A stretch of 64,000 bases of DNA. It comes from Nectonema munidae. Its lineage: Eukaryota > Nematomorpha > Nectonematoida > Nectonematidae. Position 1 is the stretch's first letter. Each line of letters begins with the position of its first letter. The position numbers were made by a program, and so were the translations under genes. This document shows positions 1 through 11,839 of the stretch, piece by piece. The notes under the pieces were generated by a model. It was not told the DNA's origin. It saw nothing but the letters and a program-made list of their open reading frames with translations, and did no database searches. The DNA lies in assembly GCA_030549495.1 (NCBI GenBank), contig JAUIRK010000017.1, positions 62,001 to 126,000 of the forward strand, given 5' to 3'.

Positions 1-393
1 ATTCAATAATGTGATTTTCTTGTTTACTACAATAAAACTATATTTTCTTATATAAACCAGCATTCGCGTGTAAAATAATAAATTATTCGTTATATCAATT
101 TAAAAATTTAAGACTACTTAAAATAGAACTGATCTTTATGGTAACCGGAAAATTGTCTGATGAAAAACTGCCCGAATTTAAGAAAGTTTTTAGGGAAATT
201 TAAAAGTTTGTTAAAATTTATTTATTTTTTGGAAGTAGGTCCAACTTACGCAAAACAAATTAAGAGTTTACAGTGTGAAAAAACTATAGTACAATTTATG
301 AATTAATATATTCATATATATAACAAGTATAATAGAATAAAACATTCTACATAATAGTTTGGAAAGAGATAAATAAAAAGTTTTTTTGTAGGT

Positions 394-542
394 GGGGGGG
401 GGGGGGGGAGCATGAGTAAGGTTGTTTATATATCTCGGTTTCGATAACTCAAGATTTTGGGACAGCATCAAGCCTCCTTCCTTACAGTTCAATACAATCA
501 GCGAAATTGGGCTTTCTCTATGAAAACCTGTCACGGTACCGT
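394..542 (+). mobile_element. Degenerate tRNA-derived SINE, family A
   Basis: Begins after a run of about 16 G. It keeps the family order: catgagtaagg, gataactcaag, agcatcaagcct, tatgaaaacc, ggtacc. The B box is ruined (ggttcgatccc is absent). It is the oldest-looking copy of a family found seven times in the window. Confidence 0.6.
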
Positions 543-728
543 TAGTGGTCATTTGAGAATAAGGATTAAAAATGTACGAAAGTATGTATCTCTAACATTC
601 TCTCCTTATATAAAATAAAATAGTCCTATACGACACTAAAAGTATTTTTCCCCATTCAACGAAATTTTTGAAACTTAAATGCTTTACTTTCTACCTAATA
701 TAAAAAATGTCGGGCAGTTGTCCGTGAG

Positions 729-873
729 GTAAAGGTATCATAGGGTATTTTCATCGAGAAGGCACAATTGCGCCGCTTGTATTGAACTATGAGGAAAGCA
801 GGCTTTATGCGGGATCGAACCCAAGACCTTGAGTTATCGAATCCAGCATCTAACCAACCCTACTCACGCCCCC
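729..873 (-). mobile_element. tRNA-derived SINE, family A
   Basis: Read on the minus strand it starts ggggcgtgagtaggg. It has an A-box-like ggttggttagatgctgg, the B box gggttcgatccc, the conserved tail caagcggcgcaattgtgcc and a terminal ggtacctttac-type repeat. RNA polymerase III promoter boxes mark it as tRNA-derived. It is not a functional tRNA, since there is no acceptor stem. Confidence 0.8.
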
Positions 874-1553
874 TAACCTATAACCAACAATTTTAATCTA
901 AAGGTAAAAGTACTTGGCGTGTATTCATCATCAATAAAGCGCATTTAAGCCTTTAAGGATAGTTTAACACTGTATCGAGCGCAAAAAGGCATCTAGCCAA
1001 CATTAAAAAAGAATTGAAGTAATGGAAAAGATTTTATATTAAATAATAATTGTAATGAAGAGTTGAAGATTTATTATTTTCAACTTTGATACGAAGTCCT
1101 GTTGGAATTTTATATTAGTGTCAAATAAAATTCTTCCCATAGACGCAATTTTACTTTTGACATTGTATATTATATAATATATTCGTTTCATAAATTTAAA
1201 TTGTTTTGTCCAAACTCCTTTTGTATTTCCTTTTTTAATTATTATATTTCTCTTAATTTTAACACACGAAAACGGTGTTACAATGCGTAACTTATCAGGC
1301 AATTTAAGCCAAAACCTCACATTTTTACTCGGTATTTATTCATCATGATTATATTTCTTATATCGCAGTTAATTTAATAGTTTTAGTGTATGAACTGATT
1401 GGTTCTTGAGATTTCTTTTCACAAAAAATATAAATGCATAAAAAATGCTAAAGTGAGAATTGAAATAAAAAACAAAAAAATCCAAAAATTAAATTCTTTT
1501 TTTAAATATTAAATTAATTTGACGAAAAAAACTCCACTCTTCTTCCTTTTTGC

Positions 1554-3690
1554 CTACACAGCGTCCCCAAGTTGGGGGTCGGCGGCTATACTCCCAATCC
1601 TCCACTTCTTTCTGTTCTGTGCATGACTTCCAATCCAATTTCGGCTAGCGTCTTTTTAATTCCATCTTTTGAAAGGTCGTTCTCTTTTTCCCATTTTTGG
1701 ACAATCCATTATTTCGCGGACCGCATCCTTCTTTTCTTGTCTAAGAACATGCCCAAACCATAGAAGACTACTTCGTTCAATCACACTCATCAGGCTAACC
1801 ATAACCTTAATCTTTTTCTTACCTATATAAAATATACTTGAATTTGAACATTCTTCATGTGATCTTTCAGTGAAACTCCTATTATTTTCCACAGCATACT
1901 CATTTCGGCTGTTGCAAATCTATTCTCATCTTTCTCCTTTAAACTCGGACACTTTTCTCCATATGTCATTCCTGATCTTATAATTGTTGTATAAATTTTT
2001 GCCTTTAACTTTATAGAAAATCTTTTGTCGTACATGATTGCTTTAACTTCACCTCTTTTTTGCAGCTTCCACTTTCTGTAATAAACGACCCAAGGTATTT
2101 TAAACTACTCACTTGATTCAATTCTTTGCCATGACGATTCATGATTTTCAGTATTTCTTCCTTCTACATACCATCGTTTTTGTTTTTCCAAAATTCATTT
2201 TTAATCCTATCTTTTTTCAAAACATGTTTGCCATAAAAATCTTTGGTTGTGCAGTTTTTCTTTACTCTCAGCTAGAATTACCAATTCCCATAGTTCTTCC
2301 TCTCTAAGTTCTTCAGATATGACATCAATGACGATAGCAAACAAAAGTGGACTCAAAGCTGAACCCTGATGCAGACCAACTTTAACCCCAAATTCTATGG
2401 AGTGACAATTTGTAGTTCTAACCGCACTTTTGCTTTCTTTATACATTTCGACTACTATTCTGACTATTTTTTCTGTAACCTTCTTTTTTCTCAAGCAAGC
2501 GCAAACTAGTTCTCTTGGAATAATACGATCATAGGCTTTTTCAAGATCTACAAAAGCACAATAGACTGACATATCTCATTCTAACTTATTTTCTATAAAT
2601 TGTCTAGCAATGAATATCGTATCTACTGCACTTTTTCCTGGCATAAAACGGAATTGTTTGAGATCAATATTCACTATTCTACGTATTTGCTTCTTGACTA
2701 TTCTTTTAAAAAGTTAGAATGAGTGCTCCAACCACTTTATGCCTCGGGAGCTACTGCATTCCAAAATGTCTCCCTTCTTTTATATATGGATGCAATCAAG
2801 TTCCTTTTCCAGTCATTTGGAATTTTCTCTTTAATCCTTATTTTGTTCCGCAACTCCGTTTTTCCTTTTTGTAGCTTTTTTTTTTTTTTTTTAACATGTC
2901 TGGCTTACTCCAGTAGCTTTATATACCTTCTTGGATGCGAATCAAGTTCTCATTGCTTTCTTTTAAAGCTCCTACAACTTTTTCTTGTTCATCAATCTTG
3001 TCTCTTTCATTTTCGATATTTAAAAATTCTTCAAATACTCTGCCCATCGTTCCCCTATCTCTATATTGTCAAATTAAATTTCCCCACTTTTGTCATTTAT
3101 TAAATCCACATTTCCATTTTCTTCTTTCTCTTTGTTCAGCTTTAGCGATTCTATGTACTTTATTTTGGTCCTCTGTTGTTTAGATCTTCATTCATCTTTT
3201 GCATTTATTTTTTTCTGGCCAAATATATACCTCTTTTAGCTTCTTTTTTCTTAGCTTTATACGTATCCTTATCCTTCCCCTCTTTGTTTCTCGGTAGCGT
3301 TTAAAAGCACACTTTTTTCTCTAAGAGCATTTTTCACATCCTCGCTCCACCACCAAGGTTCTCTTTCTTTTATTTTAAATCTTTTTGTTCTGCCTAAAAC
3401 ATTTTCGCTTGCTTTAATTAAATTTATTTTATTTTTCTCACCGAATCTTCTTTACAGAGACTCACATTATAGTTTATAAGAGCATTTTTAAATTTTGTCT
3501 TTACTTTTGGATTTTTAATTTCCATACTTTGATTCGATCTTCTTCACTTTCCGTTTTTGGCATTTGATTTTCCACATAGTACTAACAATTGATATTGACT
3601 CACATTATCATTACCAGGTATCACTACAATCTTTTAACCTTTTGTTTTATTTTTCTTTGACCAGCAAATATCAATTATGTATTTTATGAG
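1554..3690 (-). mobile_element. Broken RTE-type LINE (endonuclease-reverse transcriptase)
   Basis: Minus-strand fragments lie in the order expected for an RTE/BovB-like retrotransposon. They are a linker with PWWWSEDVKNALREK near 3350-3300, reverse transcriptase motif A AFVDLEKAYDR and motif B GLHQGSALSPLLF (2572-2207), the downstream YDKRFSIKLKAKIYTTIIRS (2035-1823) and LLWFGHVLR (1892-1656). The frame ends at TAG 1556-1554 after an ADPQLGDA tail. The catalytic YADD motif is missing: WELV runs straight into ILAESKEKL. Several frameshifts and a lost 5' half make it dead. Plus-strand open frames here are shadows. Confidence 0.85.
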
Positions 3691-4066
3691 TATTCTTTAT
3701 ATGCGAATCTGATGCGCCTATCGGAGAAAATTTTTGTATATTCTTTCGTGGCGTAAATTTTTTTTACCCTTGTCTCCGGTTCAAATTCCTGGCTAGTTCT
3801 ACTGTAGACATCCCCTTGTTAATCCACGAATCCAGTTCCGCGGATGCAGATACGGATATCATAATTGCTATTCTAAGCAAACGCACATTTTATACTTCTT
3901 AAAAAGTTAGAGAAAAAAAAAATTACGAAAAATATTTGTGGTATATAGAAAAAAGAAAAATGTTTGAAAGCTGGGGAAACGGATGTTGAAACTTAAGTGA
4001 TCCAGGGATGAGGATGTTAAGAGGATGTAAAAAAATTTGTGGATAATCTGTATCTGCCGATACTGA

Positions 4067-4217
4067 GGGGGCGTGAGTAGGGTTGGTTAGATGCTGGATT
4101 CGATAACTCAAGGTTTGGGGTTCGATCCCGCATCAAGCCTGCTTTGCTCATAGTTGGATACAAGCGGCGTAATTGTGCCTTCTCGATGAAAACACCCTAT
4201 GGTACCTTTACCTTTAC
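4067..4217 (+). mobile_element. tRNA-derived SINE, family A
   Basis: Near-consensus copy: gggggcgtgagtagggttgg head, B box ggttcgatccc, tail gtgccttctcgatgaaaaca and a short cctttacctttac repeat. It ends about 80 bp before the SLC33A1 exon at 4300, so it sits in the preceding intron. Confidence 0.85.
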
Positions 4218-4299
4218 ATCTCTAACCCAGTGAAGTATATTTTCACTTTTCTGTAGTGTAGATATAAATACACAGCCAATTTTTTTTATTTTCCCTCAG

Positions 4300-4474
4300 T
4301 ATGTACAATAGTAATCTCTCGATTTATTTAAAAAGACTCTTTATGGGCATTGTTTTCTCTACCGTTGTTTACTGGACTCCATTCGTTAAGATTCCACCAA
4401 CTGACCCCAATTCTCCTCCTCTCTTTCCATACTACTACTACATCCTTCTCATCATCATTTACATACTTCACCAG
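4300..4474 (+). CDS. SLC33A1: SLC33A1 penultimate exon
   Basis: The acceptor is ttccctcag|T and the donor is CAG|gtaaga. The first base completes a split codon; the exon ends in phase 0 at the conserved His-Gln. It encodes two membrane segments around a short Pro-rich loop. Confidence 0.88.
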
Positions 4475-7400
4475 GTAAGACATTTTTGTTAATGTTTTAA
4501 AGTATTATCTGCTTATTTTTAAACTCTACAATGATTTTATTGAATATTCTTTGTTACCCTTTCCTTTCCTAGAAGGTGCTCAACTCATACAACACCAAAA
4601 AGGTGTTTCCCCGATTACCCTTATTCCTTAAAATAATTTTCCATTTTCTTCATCATTTTCAAAATGCAAAAATATGCGAATTAATTTGTTTTTGTTATTG
4701 TTAAAATTCATTCCTCTTGTTCAAGATCATCTTTCAACTTTTAGTAAAGCTCACTACAACTTCAATAAATACAAGGCTGCGACGCCATGAACTGATTTTG
4801 TATCTTCAGTTCCAACATTTGAAATTGAAAAGCTTCGACTCCAGTTCCGTTATAATTATTATTTTCGTAGCTTCAGGTCTCGCTTTGACTAGAAAAGCAT
4901 TATACAATCTAAAACTTTCTTCTTATATTTTTGACGTCATAATACTAAAAGTACTTATGATTATATGGCTTAACACTTTGAAGACCAAAAATTTGAAAAA
5001 TGAAACAATATGAAAAATTCGAATAGAAAAAAATATATCAAGCGATCAATTAGTAAGTATTAACAGTCTTAAAATAAATTAGATGAATTGATTCTTCTTA
5101 CATGTGATTCTATATAATACTTAACTTATTTCTCGGGATTAGTAGCAAAACGATGATTATATTCATAACAGCCCAGATGTTTTCACATTCACATGAGGCG
5201 AGAGGAAGAGTTACAATGATTTTAAGTAGAGATGCACCGAACAGCATTTTTGCCGAATACCGAATACTCGGCTGTATACTATTCGGTAATGGCCGAATAC
5301 ACATAATATTCTTTTATGTGTATATGTTTTATGTTGTTTTAGTGATTTTTATGTTTATATTAATTGTATATTTTATTTTTATCTTTTTAGAAACTCTTAC
5401 CTAGCAATTATAACGATTGTTCATTACATAATAGTCATAATTAGAAATACAATTATAGTTTGAATTTTCAAATGTCTCAAAGTCGCAGTATCGTATGGAA
5501 ATATTTTTTAAGCCTCATGAAAATGATCCAACATACTGTTTGTGTAATTTATGCAATTACAAGGTTTCAAGAGGGGAAGGATTGCAAAAATCAGACTACT
5601 ACAACAATGTTAAACCACCTAAAAAACAAACACCCTGAAGTATACCTAGTGAATCAATCAAAGAAATCTACAGAAGCAAAAAGAGCCGCATCACCCAGCA
5701 ATACTTGTGCAACTGAATCTCCAAAAGTTTGTAAGCAACAGATAACATTATTTGAGACTCTGGAGAGAAAGGGAATATGGAACATAAATGACCATAGAGC
5801 TGTTGAACTTCACAAATTAATTGGAGAGATGATTGCTGTAGACACACAGCCATTTTCAGTTGTTGAAAATGAAGGTTTCAAACGCATTATGAAAAAAATT
5901 TGCCCTAAATATAGTATTCCATGTAGGAGATATTTTTCTGATAAGATTGTCCCAAATATATATGATCAGCTATTTAAGAAAGTTGAAGCTGAGGTACTAG
6001 CAGCAAAGTTTATTTCTTTAATAACAGATATATGGACTGCCACTACAGCCAACATCCCATTCATAAGCTTAACAGCACAGTGGATCTTTGACAACTTTGA
6101 ATGTCAAAAGGCAGTCTTAAGGGTTAAACATTTTCCAAGAACTCATTCTAGCTTAAACATTAGTGAAGAATTAGTGAGTAGTCTGGAATATTTCAACATT
6201 CCTCTCAATAAAATCTATATAGTTTTGAGAGACAATGCTGCTAATATGGTTGTAAGACTCAAAGAAAGCGGGTTATCTTCTTTATCATGTTTTATTCACA
6301 CATTGCAGCTTGTCGTTTCTGATGCAATATTATCTCAGAGGTCTGTGCAAGATATCTTGACTGTATGCCGAAACATAACTACACATTTCAGTCATTCACC
6401 ATCAGCAATGACCAAATTTGAATTACTAAAAAACACAGCTGGGAATAATAGGCCATAAGCTCAAACAAGATGTCAAGACTAGATGGAATAGTACCTACTA
6501 TATGTTGGAAAGGATGCTAGAACAAAAGAAGGTTATTGCTGCATACAGTGCAGACCATACTATCACTGATATAAGTCAGTATCAATGGACCATTATAGAG
6601 AAGCTAGTAATTATACTTAAGCCATTTGAAGAGCTAACAGTCGAACACAGTTTAAGAAATGCCACAGCCTCATTGATCATACCTTCAATATTAGCACTTC
6701 AACTATTTTTACAAAAGGCTGTTACCATAGACCAAAATGATTTGAGCAACTTCAGTGGCATTTTAACAATGATTGATGAATTACTTAAACCATCGAAGAA
6801 AAGGTTTGAAAGTTATCTTACTAACAAGATGTTGTCCATAACTACATTTTAAGATCCACGATTTAAAATAAAATTTTAGAAGAGAAATATTGATGAAATG
6901 AAAGCATGGATCATTGAGAGCGTAGAGGAACATTCTAGTGCTAGTCCTGAGCCATCTTTTTCTTACACAGATTCACCTTCAAAGACAAGCAAGATATTTC
7001 CAGGATTTTCCAAATATTTCAGTTTAAATGACTGTTTCCTAGAATTAGAAAAATCGCGTCAATTTCAAGAAATGGTAGGTGAAGAGAAACAAGGCACTAC
7101 ACCTTCTAAATCAAACACTATCAGTCCTAACACAATTTCCAAAAGATGCGGTGTTGCCAAAGAAGTTGAGATATATGAGTCTTTACCTCTTCTGGAAAGA
7201 TCCAAGGATCCTTTAGAATGGTGGAGAGAGAATAAAGGACGTTTCAAGAATTTGCAGAAGCTTGCTCTCAAATATCTTTCAGCTCCCTTCTCATCGGTAG
7301 AAAGTGAAAGGCTTTTTAGTTCTGGTGGAAACATATATGAAGCTAAGCGAAACAGACTGACCCCGGAAAATGGGGAAAAGATTATGTTTCTGCACTATAA

Positions 7401-9625
7401 CCTTCCTATTTATCAATATAAGTACAGTACTGACTAATGAGTCTTCTGATTAGGTATTAAGCAATAGCTTAGTAATCACCGTATTTACTTTTTGTGTTCA
7501 TATTCTTCTTTGCATTTAATTAATAAATTTGTTCAAAAAAGCCATTAAGGTATAGCAATAGCCATTTAAGTAGCCTGGTGAGCCACATGGTGGTGGTGAA
7601 ATACACTTATAATATAAAACTATTTGGTACCGAATAGTCCACAAAAAGGCCGAATACCGAATAGTGAGAAAAATGACCGAATACCGAATATTCGGTACAC
7701 CTCTAATTTTAAGCAATGTGTAAATACTCAAATATATCATGTAATTTTTATATAAAATAGAAAAGAAATTGAATAATTAGCGAGGAAGGGCACACTTTTT
7801 TTTAATAATTTTTAATATTTACTTGAAAAGAACTTGTGTCTGAAACTCATCTTTTAATGATATAAAATTAAAAAAATTCTAAATTATTGGTGGAGCGAAG
7901 GCCTTTTTCACCCCTCCCCTTTAAATTACTTTTTTTTAATTACTTGCCTATCTTAATCTTAGAGTTTTCACGGTTTATTTTTGCTTAATTTACCAACAAG
8001 TATTCTATTTTTCATTTTCGGTCCATGTTGTTGTCTGTCAGCAGATTACGCTATCTCAATATCAGCCTAGCGAGTCTTTCCAAAACCCTTTTTTTCAAAT
8101 TGAGTAAACACTTTTCTTTTCAAAAATACACGCGGGGTTACGGTTAGGAATTTTCGTTACAATTTCGCAGCGGTATCGATGAGTAAATGTAGTATCAGTC
8201 AACTGGCATGCCAGCCACTACATGAAACTGCTGGCCAGCTCAAACAACACAACTCTCTTTTTTGAAATACTTTTAAATGCTCTGATTGGTTCCTTTGTGG
8301 CTTTGTCGTAGCGTTTGGCTATCCAAGGATCCATGCCCATAGTTCCTTGTTGATTTGATCCAAGGCTATGGCTAGCTCGTTCCACTATTCGATTTCTATG
8401 TAGGCAAAGGGAAGCTTGATTGTAGCTGCTATTCGAGACAACGGAGTTCTTCATGGTTCGCCCGCCACATTATCTTCTGATAGCATGTATGCGATGTAAT
8501 CTTTAACGTAGAGGAAGGAGAAGTAGAAGGCGTTTGCTAAAATCATTGCAAAAAGCCCCACGTTTGTGTTCTTGGAGCCACTCTTGTTGCGCCGGCCATG
8601 GTTACTATGGAATCTGTTAAGTACTAATACTAATTGCCGCCCTTAGCAGCAATGGCGCAGGTGAGAGCCAGCATTTCTGGTGTTGCTATGTCATGACAGA
8701 GATGCGGCTGATACCTTTTCTGTGCCCTCACAAACAAAGTCTAGGCAAGTGAGGCATGCATCTATCGAAAATAGGTAGGATCTCCTTATCTAGGTGACCA
8801 TCGTGACAAGTCTGATTAATATCCTTGCGATAAAATGACCATGTCTTTTCCAGTGCTGTGTGTGCCTCGTGATTCGCTATTTTATCATTTATATGTATTT
8901 GCTTTGAAAAAGGAGTTTATGCTACAAAAATAGTCAACAATATCTTTAATATTATCCCTAATTTTGTTGAAGGTTTTGAAATTAAAATTTTGTGCCAAGT
9001 AAATTACATTTTAGCTAATTTAATTAATAAAAACTAAAGTATTTAAATTTAATCTCTAGCGTTCGAGTTTATCTAACCTCATAGTAAATACACGTATCTT
9101 TTATCGCCAATGAAAGAGTTATCTGTAAAATTCATTTAAAATATTGGCAATCCTGCTTTACATTTGGTCTAGCAATCATGGCAGTTTTTCGTTTTGGCCT
9201 ATCATATTCAGCACTAATGTTAAGAACATATTTTGTAGATTGCAGTCTTCAGCATGTTTGTCAGTATGATGACCTTTTTCGCACAAATCAGCGACCCATC
9301 TATCGGAGGCACTTACATGACGCTTCTGAACACGCTGGCCAACTTGGGCGGCAATTGGCCTTCTACGCTAGCCTTGTACTTCGTTGAATCCTTCCAAATC
9401 AATAGATGCTCCGTCATGCACTACCTCTGCAACACGCCCAAAGCGAGAGAAGGCTGCATCAAGGATGGAGGACGTTGCGAAGAATGGATCGATGGGTACT
9501 ACGTGGAAACAATTCTGTGCTTTCTTTTTGGCGTGTTTTGGCTGATTTGGAAGAGGAAAAAGGTTTTATACTTGCAGAATCTAAATATATCTGCCTGGAA
9601 ATCGCAATTTCTCTCTCATTCTTGA
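4300..9625 (+). CDS. SLC33A1: SLC33A1-like acetyl-CoA transporter, 3' end (two last exons)
   Basis: Product: an ER/Golgi multi-pass carrier (AT-1) of the major facilitator type that imports acetyl-CoA for lumenal acetylation. Exons 4300-4474 and 9239-9625 join in phase 0 (CAG|gtaaga; tgtag|ATTGCA). The join gives 57 + 128 residues ending at TGA 9623-9625. Motifs typical of the family are visible: SDPSIGGTYMTLLNTLANLG, then GNWPST, a Cys-rich lumenal loop, and GYYVETILC before a final membrane segment with a basic tail (WKRKK). Hydrophobic segments occur at LFMGIVFSTVVYW and across the splice junction (YYYYILLIIIYILHQ|IAVFSMFV). Upstream exons, encoding most of the transporter, are not in the window. 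A possible AATAAA lies at 9895-9900. The intron (4475-9238) carries a hAT transposon. Homology was recognised by eye from the human family pattern; assignment is confident, orthology less so. Confidence 0.9.
5227..7705 (+). mobile_element. hAT DNA transposon, complete ends, broken transposase
   Basis: Terminal inverted repeats TAGAGATGCACCGAA and (from the right end) TAGAGGTGTACCGAA match at 13 of 15 positions. They are flanked by a perfect 8-bp target duplication ATTTTAAG (5219-5226 and 7706-7713), the hAT hallmark. Subterminal repeats of the type gccgaataccgaata occur at both ends. The element lies in sense orientation in the last SLC33A1 intron. Confidence 0.95.
5460..7437 (+). pseudogene. 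hAT transposase (ZBED-like), frameshifted
   Basis: Order of domains: a damaged BED zinc finger (TTTTMLNHLKNKHPEVY with upstream Cys residues), the RNase-H-like core (LITDIWTATTANIPFISLTA; LRDNAANMV; CFIHTLQLVV), KTRWNSTYYMLERM after a frameshift near 6450, and DPRFK after an in-frame TAA at 6850. The C-terminal dimerisation region follows (DPLEWWRENKGRF; APFSSVESERLFSSGG; RNRLTPENGEKIMFLHYNLP). A second stop (TAG) follows DPRFKIKF. At least one frameshift and two stops, so inactive, though the core reads well and decay looks moderate. Confidence 0.9.
8200..8880 (-). other. GC-richer stretch with broken coding traces, unidentified
   Basis: Composition is clearly less AT-rich than the flanks. 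On the minus strand several frames read like protein but are broken by stops: ALEKTWSFYRKDINQTCHDG, then LDKEILPIFDRCMPHLPRLC, and later a hydrophobic GLFAMILANAFYFSFLYVKD. I do not recognise a family. It may be a decayed retrocopy or an old mobile-element gene in the SLC33A1 intron, antisense to the gene. Confidence 0.35.
9239..9625 (+). CDS. SLC33A1: SLC33A1 terminal exon
   Basis: The acceptor ttttgtag|ATTGCA at 9239 was preferred over a second AG at 9245. It keeps phase 0 and restores the family pattern HQxxVxSM across the junction; the later AG would lose two residues. The exon carries the diagnostic SDPxIGGTYMTLLNT motif and ends at TGA 9623-9625. Confidence 0.9.
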   Translation: MAVFSMFVSMMTFFAQISDPSIGGTYMTLLNTLANLGGNWPSTLALYFVESFQINRCSVMHYLCNTPKAREGCIKDGGRCEEWIDGYYVETILCFLFGVFWLIWKRKKVLYLQNLNISAWKSQFLSHS

Positions 9626-11715
9626 GGAGTTCTACTCTATTTTTTTTTAATTGCAAAATTTATACTCAGTTTGGCCAGTAATTTAAGTTTTTGTAGCAAA
9701 AACTCATCTTCAGCATTAAAATTATAATAATAACAAAAATAATCTTGTTATCCCTCTGTAGAGTAAATTTTATTTGAATTTTTCTGATTTTTTTTTCGAT
9801 GTTTTATATACTTTTATTATTATTTCATTCATATTACTGCATGTTAATATTTTTTCATTCAGTTGAATTTTTACTTGGTTTTTATTTTATTTCAAATAAA
9901 TTGCTATTGTATCAATCATATTTCTCACATTCACCACTTAACCACATTCTCATAATCACCCACTTAACCCTCCAAAATCGTTTTATATTCAAATGAACGA
10001 ATTTGATTTCATTCTCTTTATATGTACTTACACATATGTTTGAATTTTTTTTAGCTTTTTTGTAAGAAAAATATATAGCACACAACTTTTAATAAGATTC
10101 AATTTGCGAACTTAAGTCTAGAAATATCAAAATATTACATAACCTCGAAAATGTTGGTATTAAATCTTTGAATACATATTTACAAATTTTTTTTTTAAGA
10201 TTTTGTTATTGATTTCCTCATCTATCTTACCATAGTTTTTCAGTTTTGGATTTGGAAACGCAAGATTGCAATAAAAAATTTTTTACTTCTATTAGTAATC
10301 TTATCTTTTAATATTAATTAGATTTAATATTATCTACACCCTTGACTATGTATTTGATGAAAGCACTTCGTAAAATAGGAAGGAATCATTTAGATCATTT
10401 AGGACAGAACAAAGCAGACGACTTTAGTAATTCCATTAAGAATTCGTCTGCGTTCCCTTTGGGAATATTGGTCTTAAAGAAGAGATTTTTCTTACTTCCT
10501 TCATTCACTATACTCACATTGGTTCAGTGTAAGTTTATTCTTAAATATTTTTTACAAATTTTATGTATCTTTGCTTTTCGAAATATAAAATAAAAAAATT
10601 TAGGTGCATACGTTATAAAGTTCAAAAGGTATATATTATAGGGAAAACATATATAAAATCGTAGTCAATGAATTTATTTAGTGGTTGCCAATCAAATTTA
10701 GTCTAGGTGATCAGATTTTAATGAATAATCTTGACAAAATTTTTTTATATTTCTCTAGTGAGTTAATTAAGAATTCTGTTACAAGCGGGTACTACTGAGT
10801 CTTTTCAAGTTCAAGTTAAAAGTCAACTTTTTTTAACATCATAAAGGATAATTGAAATTTTTGTCATATTTTCTGATTATACTCAAGGTTAAAGTAATGA
10901 ATCTACCCTTTTTAATTTCATAGACTCTTTTCCCTCAAATTTTCATGCTTCTACAACAACATCACACCAGTGTATATTTCTTGACTTCCCCAAAACATTT
11001 TACAAGCTTTCTAAACTTGAATTTCGATCAAATGTTTTTAATCTTGGGTTAATACTTTTTTAACCAATCGGTCTCAATGTATTTATAATAATAATAATCT
11101 ATTTTTCCCAATTTTTTGCTTTTCGAGCATATTAAGCCCTTTTCTTTATGTTTTTATTAGTATTGATTTTTCTAGTGCAATATATGTCATTTGCGAGCAT
11201 CTTTATGCTGATTATTATCTAACTCTTCTGTCTAAATATAATATCTCATTAGATAATATTCATATTATTAATAGCTCTCTTCCATCTGTCCATTTTTGGT
11301 GTAGCTCTCTTAAAATTAAATATTGTCGAATGTCGATACATGCTAATTACTAGTTCACAAAACATATCTTGTCTGCTAAAAATTAATATCCATTTAACCA
11401 CATGTTATAAATACTGTTATTCGAGCTTGTGTATTAATATTAACCGTTCATGGTTTTCTCTTTGGCGCAAACTTTTTTTGCGAGCGAAATGAAGGCTGAG
11501 AAATTAACTAACTAATCCTTATTTCTTATTTTGATTAATATATTGATCAATAAAAGCCTTTTTGGAATCAATAAGCATTGATGTTTCAAGGATTCATTCG
11601 AACATACCAATAGATGTCATTTAAATTTATTTTTGCTTACTTCGCCACTAAAGGATTTGTTAGAAATGATTCTGTGTGCGAAAATAGCGGAAGTTTTTAC
11701 GGAATTTATTATAAA
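9626..11715. other. Intergenic, between convergent SLC33A1 and CHST genes
   Basis: AT-rich; no coding similarity seen. An AATAAA at 9895-9900 (+) could end SLC33A1, and the reverse-strand AATAAA at 11631-11626 could end the sulfotransferase. The open frame 10342-10593 shows no family resemblance. Confidence 0.5.
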
Positions 11716-11839
11716 TCAAATCACATTGTTCATAAAAATGAATTTCTTATCGGGTAGCGTGTAATTAAAAATGTAGTAATCTTCTTTGTAAACCTCTATC
11801 AACTTTTTTCTGACTTTGGGTGTGAGCTTACGAAAGTAC
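11716..11839 (-). CDS. CHST11: CHST11-like terminal exon
   Basis: The acceptor is cttattcag|GTAC after a 62-nt intron. The exon encodes YFRKLTPKVRKKLIEVYKED, then the aromatic YYIFNY tail typical of the family, ending at TGA (11718-11716). Reading through the previous exon instead would stop in a non-homologous tail, which supports this splice. Confidence 0.82.

Noticed and set aside
2723-3103. 126-codon plus-strand open frame
   Set aside because: Antisense shadow of the minus-strand LINE; Ser/Phe/Leu-rich product without motifs.
4067-4217. Functional tRNA gene
   Set aside because: B box is good but there is no acceptor stem or anticodon arm, and the same sequence recurs with a shared non-tRNA tail, so it is a SINE.
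4717-5013. 98-codon open frame in the SLC33A1 intron
   Set aside because: No recognisable motif, AT-biased residues and no splice-consistent role.
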